From assembly GCF_900112365.1 (NCBI RefSeq), contig NZ_FOLQ01000011.1, positions 147,148 to 211,147 of the forward strand: DNA of 64,000 bases, given 5' to 3'. The position numbers and the translations under genes were made by a program. The notes beneath the pieces were generated by a model. The model was not told the DNA's origin, did not search any database, and was given only the letters and a program-made list of their open reading frames with translations. The DNA is from Spirosoma endophyticum. GTDB lineage: Bacteria > Bacteroidota > Bacteroidia > Cytophagales > Spirosomataceae. Positions 8,535 to 16,380 of this stretch are shown here, piece after piece (the stretch's first letter is position 1; every line of letters begins with the position of its first letter).

Positions 8535-9503
8535 TCAGCTATTCAGAGACGCCAAGACGCCTTCTTTCAAGGAATACGTTGATGTTTTGATCTGCGAAAT
8601 ACCATAAGTTTTCAGGACGTAGTCAATCAGGCAGACGGCTACCACGATCATATCGACGCGAAGTTCGATCATGCCGGGAATCTGCATTCGCTCGTCATGA
8701 TTTTTGGTGATGAGCAATTCATACGCGCGATAAAACTCAGCGACGGGCAAGGTGAACGTGGTTTGTGCTGGATCTGGCAAATGGCCTTCCGTGTGCATAA
8801 ACCACATATCGACCAACGTATCGAATGAACCCGAAGAGCCGACCAAAACCGTTGGCTGGTATTGGTGAATCGCGTTGGCTAGTGGCAGCAATTGCTCCTG
8901 AAAATAGTCGTTTAACCGCCTAATACTGCCAGGATTTATAGGGTTGGAGCGGTCGGATTGCCGCACCACCGGCGTTTCCGGCATAAATCGTTCCATAAGC
9001 CGTTGGCCACCAATCTCAAAACTTTGCTTCCAGAATACCCGGGACTCATTGCCCAGAATGAACTCAACACTTCCCCCGCCAATGTCGATCACCAAACTGG
9101 TTTCGCTCCCTGTCTGACCGGTCAATGCTCCGGCTGCCCGAATGCCCTGATAGATATAATCGGCTTCCTGATCGCCCGAAATGACGTTTATTGAAAGGCC
9201 GGTTGCCTCCCGAACGCGCGTTATAAACTCCGCCTGATTATGAGCCACCCGGATCGCACTCGTGCCAATGGCGATAACCTGTTTGGGGTCTACTCCGTAT
9301 TGATCGAGTACTTGCCGGAAGTAGGTCAGGACGCCTAGCGCCCGGTTGATGCCATCTTCCCTAATGATGCCCTGGTTGATGCCCGCCATCCCGATTTTGG
9401 CAACCCGGCTTTCGCGGAAGAGTGTTGTATACGTATCACCGCTTTTTTCGGCAATAAATAGATGAAAAGTGTTAGTGCCTAAGTCAATAATGGCTTGTTT
9501 CAT
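8535..9503 (-). CDS. ppx: Ppx/GppA family exopolyphosphatase
   Basis: This 322-residue protein of the ASKHA fold opens with AIIDLGTNTFHLFIAE, then AIGTSAIRVA and DIGGGSVEFILG, the three phosphate-binding motifs of Ppx/GppA. It is shorter than the two-domain E. coli Ppx (about 510), corresponding to the catalytic N-terminal half. The role is hydrolysis of inorganic polyphosphate or of pppGpp, and the two cannot be separated by motif. It diverges from rpsU. The 243-nt gap after its stop toward 8292 holds no recognisable element. Confidence 0.86.
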   Translation of the reverse strand: MKQAIIDLGTNTFHLFIAEKSGDTYTTLFRESRVAKIGMAGINQGIIREDGINRALGVLTYFRQVLDQYGVDPKQVIAIGTSAIRVAHNQAEFITRVREATGLSINVISGDQEADYIYQGIRAAGALTGQTGSETSLVIDIGGGSVEFILGNESRVFWKQSFEIGGQRLMERFMPETPVVRQSDRSNPINPGSIRRLNDYFQEQLLPLANAIHQYQPTVLVGSSGSFDTLVDMWFMHTEGHLPDPAQTTFTLPVAEFYRAYELLITKNHDERMQIPGMIELRVDMIVVAVCLIDYVLKTYGISQIKTSTYSLKEGVLASLNS

Positions 9504-9525
9504 AGTCGCAAATCTATTACCTTTG
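9495..9525 (+). promoter_or_regulatory. Promoter of rpsU
   Basis: TTGTTT at 9495-9500 (-33) and TACCTTTG at 9518-9525 (-7, TAnnTTTG) are separated by 17 nt and lie 36 nt before ATG 9562. The -33 box overlaps the first codons of the divergent ppx gene. Confidence 0.7.
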
Positions 9526-9561
9526 CCGTCCGGTTTTTAGCTAAAACAGAAAATTTACAAC

Positions 9562-9759
9562 ATGCTTATCATTAACGTAAAAGACAACGAGTCGATTGAC
9601 AAGGCCCTGAAACGCTTCAAGAAGAAATTCGAGAAGACGGGTGTGTTGCGGCAGTTGCGGTCGCGGACGGCTTTCCAGAAGCCATCAGTAAAGCGTCGCA
9701 CCGAGATTATCAAAGCCACGTACAAAGAACGTATGTATGGCAATCACACCGAGCAATAG
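9562..9759 (+). CDS. rpsU: 30S ribosomal protein S21
   Basis: This 65-residue basic protein reads MLIINVKDNESIDKALKRF, then a run of Lys/Arg and RSRTAFQKPSVKRR, the Bacteroidota form of bS21. It joins the small subunit and in this phylum is implicated in recognition of the 16S 3' end. It has a good promoter and a hairpin plus T-run about 75 nt downstream. rpsU next to xerC is a common Bacteroidota arrangement. Confidence 0.96.
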   Translation: MLIINVKDNESIDKALKRFKKKFEKTGVLRQLRSRTAFQKPSVKRRTEIIKATYKERMYGNHTEQ

Positions 9760-9833
9760 AAAGTTTGGTAGTGAGCCGTTGGTCATAAATCGTTGAATGC
9801 GCAGTCAGCGATCTTTATCCAACGAAGACACAG

Positions 9834-9865
9834 GAGCAGCAAGCAGCTATGTTTGCTGCTTTTTT
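9834..9865 (+). terminator. Rho-independent terminator after rpsU
   Basis: A stem formed by AGCAGCAA (9835-9842) and TTGCTGCT (9853-9860) is followed by a T-run (9859-9865). Confidence 0.75.
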
Positions 9866-9869
9866 GTTG

Positions 9870-10017
9870 GTCAGAATGGGGATTTTTATGATTACTATGA
9901 CTAGCATGATTAGATTTGATGGTGTTGCCACAAAATCAGGGGAATAATATCAATCAGAAAAATCCCCGTTTTGACTTCCTTCAAGCAAATGAATCCCATA
10001 AATCCCGGTTCTGACTT
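9870..10017. repeat. Imperfect hairpin plus direct repeat reaching into xerC
   Basis: Arms 9870-9893 and 9952-9975 are inverted copies of 24 nt with 3 mismatches, centred on GGGGATTTTT. The end of the right arm belongs to a 17-nt unit (9961-9977) repeated directly at 10001-10017 with 2 mismatches. The second copy lies inside codons 5-10 of xerC, so the repeat supplies part of the XerC N-terminus. Confidence 0.75.
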
Positions 10018-10891
10018 TCTCCAGCACATTCGTTACGAAAAACGCCTGAGCCACCATACGGTGACTGCTTACGCTAACGATCTGGAGCAGTTCAGTACGT
10101 TCCTGTTGGCGGAATGCAACATCAGTCAACCCGAGCTGGCTGATTTTCGGCATATTCGGTCCTGGATCGTGAGTTTGATTGAAGGCGGAATGGATAAATC
10201 GTCGGTGAATCGGAAGATTGCTACGCTGCGGAATTTTTATGATTTCCTGCTACGTCGGAAGGTGATTACCCTTGATCCGATGACTAAGATTCAGGCGCTA
10301 AAAACCAGTAAAAAACTGCCTCAATACGTAGAGGAAAAGCCGATGGAGATGCTGCTGAGCGACATCGAATTTCCTGATACGTTTGAGGGAATGCGTGATA
10401 AGTTAGTCCTTGAATTGCTATACGGAACCGGTATCCGGCTTAGTGAGTTAACAGGCCTGAAAACGACCGATGTCAATCTGTACGACAAAACGATCATCGT
10501 GTTAGGTAAGCGCAATAAGCACCGCCTTATACCACTTACCCAACCCCTGTTTGCGCTTATCAAGCAATATATTGACCTGAAAAAGCAGGAGTTTCCGGGC
10601 GAGGACAGTATCTATTTAATTGTAAGTGATAAGGGCATTCCAGTTTATCCGGTCCTGATCCAGCGCATTGTAAAACGGCATCTTACGCTTGTCACTACGC
10701 TTGAAAAGAAAAGCCCACACGTATTACGTCATTCATTTGCTACGCATTTGCTCAATCGGGGAGCCGATTTGAATGCTATTAAAGATTTGTTAGGGCACAG
10801 TAGTTTAGCCGCTACCCAGATTTATACACATACGAGCCTGGAGCAATTGAAAAAGACTTACGATCAGGCCCACCCTAAGGCAAAAAAGTAA
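9989..10891 (+). CDS. xerC: Tyrosine recombinase XerC/XerD family
   Basis: This 300-residue recombinase has an N-terminal SAM-like core-binding domain (about 10-90) and a C-terminal catalytic domain with Arg in GTGIRLSEL, Lys in RNKHRLIPL, HVLRH (His-x-x-Arg), GHSSLAATQIY (His and the Tyr nucleophile). The complete R-K-H-R-H-Y set supports activity. The likely role is resolution of chromosome dimers at dif. The frame is open to TTG 9971, but ATG 9989 is preferred. The first ten residues (MNPINPGSDF) are unlike family members and come from the intergenic repeat. The rpsU neighbourhood argues for a housekeeping enzyme, not a phage integrase. Confidence 0.88.
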   Translation: MNPINPGSDFLQHIRYEKRLSHHTVTAYANDLEQFSTFLLAECNISQPELADFRHIRSWIVSLIEGGMDKSSVNRKIATLRNFYDFLLRRKVITLDPMTKIQALKTSKKLPQYVEEKPMEMLLSDIEFPDTFEGMRDKLVLELLYGTGIRLSELTGLKTTDVNLYDKTIIVLGKRNKHRLIPLTQPLFALIKQYIDLKKQEFPGEDSIYLIVSDKGIPVYPVLIQRIVKRHLTLVTTLEKKSPHVLRHSFATHLLNRGADLNAIKDLLGHSSLAATQIYTHTSLEQLKKTYDQAHPKAKK

Positions 10892-10924
10892 TGTTATTCT
10901 AGCTTTCCAGCTTACGCTTATCCG

Positions 10925-11599
10925 ATGAATATTCTTTCTATGAGCCAAACGCTGTTCTATCTGATTGAGCAACAGGCTAATTCCGAAAAAGCTGTTACCT
11001 ATCTTCGCCAGCAGACGGAAGCGTTTCAACGTAATCCGCAGGTTGCTACGTTCTACCGGGTTTTTACGGCCATGCCGCGCTTTGTGGGTAAACAATCCAT
11101 TGACCTACCAGCGGATATGAACTTTGCCCTGAAACGTGTTCGATCTGGCTTTTCGGTCACCGGTTGGACACTTGACCGACTAGCACGCGTTTGGTGGCTG
11201 CTCCAACTCCCAGCCGACGACAAATCATTTTATGTGAACACGATCGGCCAGCTATTTAAAGCCGGTGAACTTAACGAACTGGTGGCCTTATATTCGGCGC
11301 TGCCCGTGCTGGCTTATCCGGACGCCTGGCTGTTTCAGGCCACAGAAGGTATTCGGAATAACATTGCTGATGTGCAGTCAGCGATTATGATTAACAATCC
11401 CTTTCCGGCAGATTACTTTGACGAAGCATCCTGGAATCAGATGATTTTAAAAGCGTTTTTCACGGATAAAGACGTAACACAAATCATTGGGCTGGACGAA
11501 CGTAAAAACGCCCGACTCGCCCAAACGCTGGCAGATTATGCTGCCGAACGCCGGGCTGCCGGGCGTAGTTTGCCTGCCAATATTGAGCGGTTAACGTAA
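10925..11599 (+). CDS. eboA: EboA family protein
   Basis: This 224-residue soluble protein has no known catalytic motif. It matches the EboA pattern: a C-terminal segment LPVLAYPDAWLFQATEGIRN (about 118-137), NNPFPADYFDEASWNQMILK (about 155-174), then a long Ala/Arg-rich helix near the end (DYAAERRAAGR). EboA is the first gene of described ebo clusters and is needed for the metabolite-traffic function; its biochemical role is unknown. It begins 33 nt after xerC and may be read through from it. An alternative start is ATG 10940. It is detached from the other ebo genes by two unrelated minus-strand genes. Confidence 0.85.
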   Translation: MNILSMSQTLFYLIEQQANSEKAVTYLRQQTEAFQRNPQVATFYRVFTAMPRFVGKQSIDLPADMNFALKRVRSGFSVTGWTLDRLARVWWLLQLPADDKSFYVNTIGQLFKAGELNELVALYSALPVLAYPDAWLFQATEGIRNNIADVQSAIMINNPFPADYFDEASWNQMILKAFFTDKDVTQIIGLDERKNARLAQTLADYAAERRAAGRSLPANIERLT

Positions 11600-11623
11600 C
11601 GCAGGTGAAATACCCGCGTTACG

Positions 11624-12298
11624 TTAATAGAATCGGTACGAAATTCCTGCTGACAGCATCAGTGAAGGCGCATTATTTTTCAACAAATCATAATTGAAAA
11701 ATACGTTCTGATATTGGGCCTGAACCTCGACGCCCAATCCCTGCTCCCGTCTGCCGTAATATTTTAGGCCAATAGCGGGCGCAATGGCACCTTTGAAACC
11801 CGTTTCCTTATCGGCCAGCGGTCCAAAATAATTGGTGTAGTTGACGAAAGCACCGCCCCCCGCAAACTGTACGTAAGGCCGGATAGCCGCTGCGTTATCC
11901 GCAAAATAATAGGAAAGCGAAACCATCGCCGGAATGATCGACAATGTTCGGGTTTGTACAGCCGAAATATCCTGGCCGCTATTGCCATCCATAGAGCTGT
12001 ACACTTGTCGTCCCAGCCGTTGGTTGCTGTATTGGTATCCCGTTTTCAAACCTATTGAAAACTGTTTTGGGAATAACCACTCACCATCTAACACTAAATT
12101 GGTGGGTGAAACGCGGTCAATATACCCTTGCTGGCCGCCCATGGGAAAGGCGACGCCATACCGAGCCGAAATATTGAACGTAACGTATTCCTGATACGGA
12201 GACGGAAGTCCGTTATTCCCCGTATTATCATTTTTATACTGTGCCCAGGCCGTTGTCGTTAACGCCAGAAGGGCAAATAGGGCTATTATCGATTTCAT
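11624..12298 (-). CDS. Outer-membrane beta-barrel protein
   Basis: This 224-residue protein has a clear signal peptide (ALFALLALTTTAWAQ, cleavage near residue 20). It is followed by alternating amphipathic strands rich in Gly/Tyr/Phe and ends in an aromatic residue (AGISYRFY), as outer-membrane barrels do. It resembles the porin-like barrels of Bacteroidota with about eight strands. No function is assignable. It lies 6 nt after the DUF4136 lipoprotein gene on the same strand, so they are likely co-transcribed. Confidence 0.8.
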   Translation of the reverse strand: MKSIIALFALLALTTTAWAQYKNDNTGNNGLPSPYQEYVTFNISARYGVAFPMGGQQGYIDRVSPTNLVLDGEWLFPKQFSIGLKTGYQYSNQRLGRQVYSSMDGNSGQDISAVQTRTLSIIPAMVSLSYYFADNAAAIRPYVQFAGGGAFVNYTNYFGPLADKETGFKGAIAPAIGLKYYGRREQGLGVEVQAQYQNVFFNYDLLKNNAPSLMLSAGISYRFY

Positions 12299-12304
12299 GA
12301 TTGC

Positions 12305-12973
12305 TTATTCAGTTGCCCGTAAATAAGGGGATTGATTGAAAATTGCCGTGATCGCCGTATCTACACCTTGTACATCAGTAATGTCCGAACCACGAATGGT
12401 CGCATCATACAGGACATTTAAGGGCTGAGGATTGCTACCTGTACCAGTTGTTGTACGATTTTTCAGATCGACGATCTGAACCCGCCAATATTCATCTGAT
12501 ACCTGGTACGTGTAATACGATGGGTAGTAAGGATAATAGCCGCCGAATCCGCCCAGGCCTCCGCCCCAATAGCTTCCGTAATAGGAATAAGGGTCAACGC
12601 CCACGCCGGTATACAGGTTCGTAACCCGAATAACGGCCACACCTAAATCCGCTGCTTGCCCTGCGCTTGCCCGTTGAAAGCCCCGGCCAGTCATCGCATT
12701 GGCTACGTTCGTCACAAAACGACTTTCTAAGGAGCCCAGCGAAGGCCGGTAGCCATCATTCGATTCAATTACGACGGAATCGGGCAGACTAAATGTTTTG
12801 TATTGACTGAAATTTGCTGTGCGGTCGTAGTTCGTAATATAAACCTTACTATCCTCAGGGCTAAGGTCGTTGATCGCCTTATCCTGACAGGCCATCAGCC
12901 CGCCACCGATAACTAGGGCTAGAACCAAAAAACTGGCCCATTTTTTTTCATTTAGTTGTTTACGCGTTTTCAT
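12305..12973 (-). CDS. DUF4136 lipoprotein
   Basis: This 222-residue protein has a lipoprotein signal (LALVIGGGLMACQDK, lipobox Cys near residue 29). The DUF4136 domain follows, with the opening YDRTANFSQYKTFSLPDS (about 49-66), and there is a Gly/Tyr-rich insert (GGGLGGFGGYYPYYPSYYTY, about 137-156). It is probably anchored in the periplasm or outer membrane. Its function is unknown. It is transcribed with the downstream beta-barrel. Confidence 0.85.
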   Translation of the reverse strand: MKTRKQLNEKKWASFLVLALVIGGGLMACQDKAINDLSPEDSKVYITNYDRTANFSQYKTFSLPDSVVIESNDGYRPSLGSLESRFVTNVANAMTGRGFQRASAGQAADLGVAVIRVTNLYTGVGVDPYSYYGSYWGGGLGGFGGYYPYYPSYYTYQVSDEYWRVQIVDLKNRTTTGTGSNPQPLNVLYDATIRGSDITDVQGVDTAITAIFNQSPYLRATE

Positions 12974-13135
12974 AACTCAGAATGTTATCTACTATCTATA
13001 AAACGAATAGACTACTCTGAAGTTTATTGAATACGAATTAAATGTTGATAAAAAATCGTGCAGGAAGGAGTCAGATTTTTGAGAACTTTGTTGCCCAACT
13101 GACGTTTTTATGACGCCCTTAACGTAGCAGACATT

Positions 13136-14068
13136 ATGGATTTTATGGATTCAATACGGGGTATGTCGTTTTTCGATATGCACGTTCATATGACTTCCCG
13201 TACTACAGACGATTATCAGGCTATGGCTGATGCGGGCGTGGTAGCCCTGATCGAACCGGCTTTCTGGCTGGGGCAACCCCGCACGGGCGTTGACTCGTTC
13301 CGGGATTATTTTGCCAGTCTGGTCGGGTGGGAGCGATTTCGGGCGTCGCAGTTCGGGATTCGCCATTACTGCACGATTGGCCTGAATTCCAAAGAAGCCA
13401 ATCAGGAAGAATTGGCCGAACAGGTTATGGAAATCCTGCCGCTTTTCATCTATAAAGAGGGTGTTGTGGGCGTGGGCGAAATTGGCTTTGATGATCAAAC
13501 CGCTGCCGAAGACAAATATTACCGGGCGCAACTGGATTTAGCGAAAGAAGCAGGGCTGCCAGTACAAATTCACACCCCCCACCGTGATAAAAAACAAGGT
13601 ACCAGCCGGAGCATGGACATCGCGCTGGAACACGGCCTGGAGCCCGGAATGGTTATTGTCGATCATAACAACGAAGAGACTGTTCGTGAGGTACTGGACC
13701 GGGGTTTCTGGGCAGGGTTCACAATTTACCCGTTCACCAAAATGGGTAACGAACGCATGGTGGATATCGTGAAACAATACGGTCCTGAACGAATCATGAT
13801 CAACTCCGCTGCCGACTGGGGCATCAGCGATCCATTGGCGGTGCCTAAAACAGCGGCTTTAATGAAACAACGGGGTATTTCGGATGAAGCGATCCGGCTT
13901 GTTACGTTCACCAATGCCGTTACGGCCTTCGCCCAAAGTGGTCAACTCAGCCTCGAAGAGCTCATCCAACCGGTGGGTATCGACCAGAGCCAACGCTACA
14001 ATGGCAGTTCGATACTACGTGGTGGACAGGCACCGAGAGTGGATAAAGAATCAACGATTATTAAATAA
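13136..14068 (+). CDS. eboB: EboB, TatD-like metal-dependent hydrolase
   Basis: This 310-residue amidohydrolase-fold protein has the metal motif FFDMHVHM (H16, H18), VGVGEIGFDD (Glu), PVQIHTPHRD (His), IVDHNNEE and SAADWG (Asp). All the TatD-type ligands appear present. It is assigned to EboB from its place directly before eboC and its length, longer than TatD nucleases (about 260). ATG 13136 is used; ATG 13145 and 13163 are possible internal starts. The substrate is unknown. It is followed by a hairpin spacer and eboC, likely one transcript. Confidence 0.85.
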   Translation: MDFMDSIRGMSFFDMHVHMTSRTTDDYQAMADAGVVALIEPAFWLGQPRTGVDSFRDYFASLVGWERFRASQFGIRHYCTIGLNSKEANQEELAEQVMEILPLFIYKEGVVGVGEIGFDDQTAAEDKYYRAQLDLAKEAGLPVQIHTPHRDKKQGTSRSMDIALEHGLEPGMVIVDHNNEETVREVLDRGFWAGFTIYPFTKMGNERMVDIVKQYGPERIMINSAADWGISDPLAVPKTAALMKQRGISDEAIRLVTFTNAVTAFAQSGQLSLEELIQPVGIDQSQRYNGSSILRGGQAPRVDKESTIIK

Positions 14069-14073
14069 CGGTG

Positions 14074-14143
14074 AAAAAGCGAAAGAATGAAGGAGCGAAA
14101 GCAGCTCTGATCATTCTTTCGCTTCTTCATTCTTTCGCTCTTT
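14074..14143. repeat. Hairpin forming the entire eboB-eboC spacer
   Basis: Arms 14074-14101 and 14116-14143 are inverted copies of 28 nt with 2 mismatches and a 14-nt loop. The word is GCGAAAGAATGAAG and variants. It starts 6 nt after the eboB stop and ends at the base before the eboC ATG, so the start codon sits at the foot of the stem. Confidence 0.92.
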
Positions 14144-15019
14144 ATGCTAAAGGCACTTCTTTCCCTAACTCGCCCAGCTAATCTCGTTACGGCTATTGCT
14201 GACGTGCTGGCGGGTATGGCTATTGCAGGGTATTTTATGCTTCCCGGTCTGGCTCTGGCTCCGGTAGGATGGCTCTCGTTGGCAACTGTTGGGTTGTATG
14301 GTGGGGGCGTAGTATTTAACGATGTTTTTGATGCCGAACTAGATGCTGTCGAGCGGCCCGAACGGCCAATTCCGAGCGGGATCATTAACAAGAACACGGC
14401 TGTTTTAGTAGGCAGCGCTTTGCTGATTGTCGGTATTGCTACGTCGTTTTTAGTGAATCAGACAGCTGGTTTTCTGGCAATTGCCATCAGTATAGCCTCA
14501 CTTGTATACGATCGTTTTGGTAAACATCATAACTGGCTGGGACCCGTTAATATGGGACTCTGCCGAGGTCTGAATTTGTTGCTGGGTGTTAGTGTATTAC
14601 CCGAACAGGTGCTACCGTGGGCCTGGGTCGGGCTGGTGCCGATTGCTTACATCGCAGCCATTACAATGATTAGTCGGGGAGAGGTGCATGGCGGCAGTCC
14701 CACAATACTACGTGTAGCTGGTCTGCTCTATGCGCTTGTGATTGGATGCGTAGCGGCACTAGCTCAACGGCAACAGCAGTTGGGAACCGCCTTGCCTTTT
14801 CTTATTTTATTTGGCTACTATATTTTTCCACCACTTTGGCGGGCCGTGAAAGACCCGACCGGTCCAAACATTGGCCTGGCTGTGCGAGCGGGGGTATTAT
14901 CGCTCATTGTCATGAATGCGGCCTGGGTAGCGTCATTTGCATCGTTCCCTCTAGCAATGCTGGTATTTTGCCTACTGCCACTCTCGCGTCTACTGGCGAA
15001 AGTATTTGCGGTAACGTAA
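14144..15019 (+). CDS. eboC: EboC, UbiA-like prenyltransferase
   Basis: This 291-residue integral membrane protein has about eight to nine hydrophobic segments. It has the UbiA first Asp-rich motif NDVFDAELD (59-67, matching NDxxDxxxD) and a second conserved loop around YDRFGKHHNWLGP (about 126-138). UbiA enzymes join a prenyl chain to an acceptor ring; the EboC substrate is not known. With eboB before it, it forms the second ebo block. The spacers on both sides are long hairpins. Confidence 0.88.
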   Translation: MLKALLSLTRPANLVTAIADVLAGMAIAGYFMLPGLALAPVGWLSLATVGLYGGGVVFNDVFDAELDAVERPERPIPSGIINKNTAVLVGSALLIVGIATSFLVNQTAGFLAIAISIASLVYDRFGKHHNWLGPVNMGLCRGLNLLLGVSVLPEQVLPWAWVGLVPIAYIAAITMISRGEVHGGSPTILRVAGLLYALVIGCVAALAQRQQQLGTALPFLILFGYYIFPPLWRAVKDPTGPNIGLAVRAGVLSLIVMNAAWVASFASFPLAMLVFCLLPLSRLLAKVFAVT

Positions 15020-15090
15020 AAAAAGTCGTCAGTCATGAGTCGTTAGTAAAAGTACTGGTTACTAACGACTCGTGACTGACGACTTTTTTT
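15018..15090. terminator. Near-perfect 32-bp hairpin between converging eboC and bacilliredoxin genes
   Basis: Arms 15018-15049 and 15059-15090 are inverted copies of 32 nt with one mismatch and a 9-nt loop. The arms end in A7 and T7, so it works as a terminator in both directions. It includes parts of both flanking stop codons. The repeated word is GTCGTCAGTCATGAGTCG-like. Confidence 0.92.
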
Positions 15091-15520
15091 ATGCGTTTTG
15101 TGGTGTGCAGAACTCTTCCAAAGCCATTTCGAGGTGCTGGGCGATCATCTGCGCCGAACGGCCTTCAATATGATGCCGCTCAATGAAATGTACCAGTTCG
15201 CCGTCTTTGAAAATGCCAATGGCAGGCGACGATGGAGGATAAGGAAGCAGATACTCACGCATTTTGGCGGTCGCGTCCAGATCACCACCGGCAAATACAC
15301 TGACCATCTTATCTGGTTTTACGGGACTAGCTGCCAAAGCCGCTTTCACGCCCGGACGAGCTGCACCAGCTGCGCAACCGCATACCGAATTCACAACAAC
15401 CAGCATGGTGCCTTCAGCATTTTCCATGGTATTCACTACGTCGTCGGCAGTGGTCAATTCTTCAAACCCAACGCTGGTCAGGTCTTCCCGCATTGGGATA
15501 AGCAAATGAGGAGGATACAT
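15089..15520 (-). CDS. BrxA/BrxB family bacilliredoxin
   Basis: This 143-residue thioredoxin-fold protein has the motif NSVCGCAAGAARPG, the CGC active site of bacilliredoxins (YphP/YqiW family). In Firmicutes these remove bacillithiol from cysteines; Bacteroidota members may act on bacillithiol or another low-molecular-weight thiol. It lies at the end of the SUF gene block, 96 nt after the DUF59 gene, in a position that fits thiol redox support of Fe-S assembly. Confidence 0.88.
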   Translation of the reverse strand: MYPPHLLIPMREDLTSVGFEELTTADDVVNTMENAEGTMLVVVNSVCGCAAGAARPGVKAALAASPVKPDKMVSVFAGGDLDATAKMREYLLPYPPSSPAIGIFKDGELVHFIERHHIEGRSAQMIAQHLEMALEEFCTPQNA

Positions 15521-15528
15521 AATTTTAG

Positions 15529-15612
15529 TGATTAGTTAATAGTCGCTGGTCGTAAGTGTTAGGCAATAACCGTTTCTTTGCTAACGGCTGTTGATTAATT
15601 ACTGACGACTTA
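15529..15612. repeat. Degenerate palindromic spacer
   Basis: The spacer shares the vocabulary of the 15018-15090 hairpin (ACTGACGACTTAA against AGTCGCTGGTCGTAAGT). It can be folded only imperfectly, with GTTAGGCAATAACCG facing CCGTTTCTTTGCTAAC. It looks like a decayed member of the same class. Confidence 0.4.
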
Positions 15613-15616
15613 ATTT

Positions 15617-15928
15617 TTACATAAATCCAAGTTCTAATTTAGCTACCTCCGACATCAGTTCGGTAGAGTAGGGGGGATCGAACGTCAGCTCAACACTTAC
15701 ATCGTTGACACCCTCGATAGCCCGTACTTTATCTTCGATCTCTGCGGGAATTGAACCGGCCGAAGGGCAGGAAGGCGAGGTGAGTGTCATCAGGATATAC
15801 ACGTTGTTGATCGGGAATATCTTGATATCGTAGATAAGTCCCAGCTCATATACGTCTACTGGGATTTCAGGGTCGTATACGCCCTTAAGCGCCAATACCA
15901 CCTGTTCTTTTAATTCTTCGTCTGTCAT
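15617..15928 (-). CDS. DUF59/MIP18-family Fe-S assembly factor
   Basis: This 103-residue protein has the DUF59 signature VYDPEIPVDVYELGLIYDI and TLTSPSCPSAGSIPAEIEDK, including the conserved Cys. The family (SufT, PaaD, MIP18) helps mature Fe-S proteins. It begins 12 nt after sufE, in the standard Bacteroidota order sufS-sufE-DUF59. It is cytoplasmic. Confidence 0.9.
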   Translation of the reverse strand: MTDEELKEQVVLALKGVYDPEIPVDVYELGLIYDIKIFPINNVYILMTLTSPSCPSAGSIPAEIEDKVRAIEGVNDVSVELTFDPPYSTELMSEVAKLELGFM

Positions 15929-15940
15929 TTTCTTGCGTCA

Positions 15941-16375
15941 TTAATGACTATTTTCTGACACGGAATATGCTCGGCCATAAGCTTTCATCCGTTCAATCAT
16001 TGAAGCCAGCCCACCGGCCCGCAACGAGGTAATTAAGTTACCCATCCCAACTCGGGGTATAAAATACAAGTCAGCCTTGGCAATATCTTCGGGTTTTTCA
16101 CCGGACAAAACCCGGATCAACAGACCAACTAAACCTTTGGAAATCTGTGCCGTTTGTTCGCTGTCACCGTAAAAATAGAGCTTGTCGTCTTTCAATTCAC
16201 CTTCAACCCACACTTTCGACTGACAACCCATAATCCGGTTAGCGTCGATTTTCCTGGATTCGGGCATAGGTGGTAATTTTTTACCCAAGTCAATAATGTA
16301 TTGCGTCTTGTCGAGTTGGTCATCGAACAAATCAAATTCCTCAATGATCTCGTCCTGCTTTTCGTTGATTGTCAT
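15941..16375 (-). CDS. sufE: Cysteine desulfuration protein SufE
   Basis: This 144-residue sulfur acceptor has the catalytic Cys in NRIMGCQSKVWV (about residue 51). It takes persulfide sulfur from SufS and passes it to the scaffold. The C-terminal GLASMIERMKAYGR is also typical. The gene starts 5 nt after the sufS stop, so translation is likely coupled. Confidence 0.93.
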   Translation of the reverse strand: MTINEKQDEIIEEFDLFDDQLDKTQYIIDLGKKLPPMPESRKIDANRIMGCQSKVWVEGELKDDKLYFYGDSEQTAQISKGLVGLLIRVLSGEKPEDIAKADLYFIPRVGMGNLITSLRAGGLASMIERMKAYGRAYSVSENSH

Positions 16376-16380
16376 TCTGC

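Noticed and set aside
9989..10891. XerC as the integrase of a mobile element
   Set aside because: No attachment-site duplication, tRNA, transposase or phage gene is nearby, and the rpsU-xerC neighbourhood is a normal chromosomal arrangement in this phylum.
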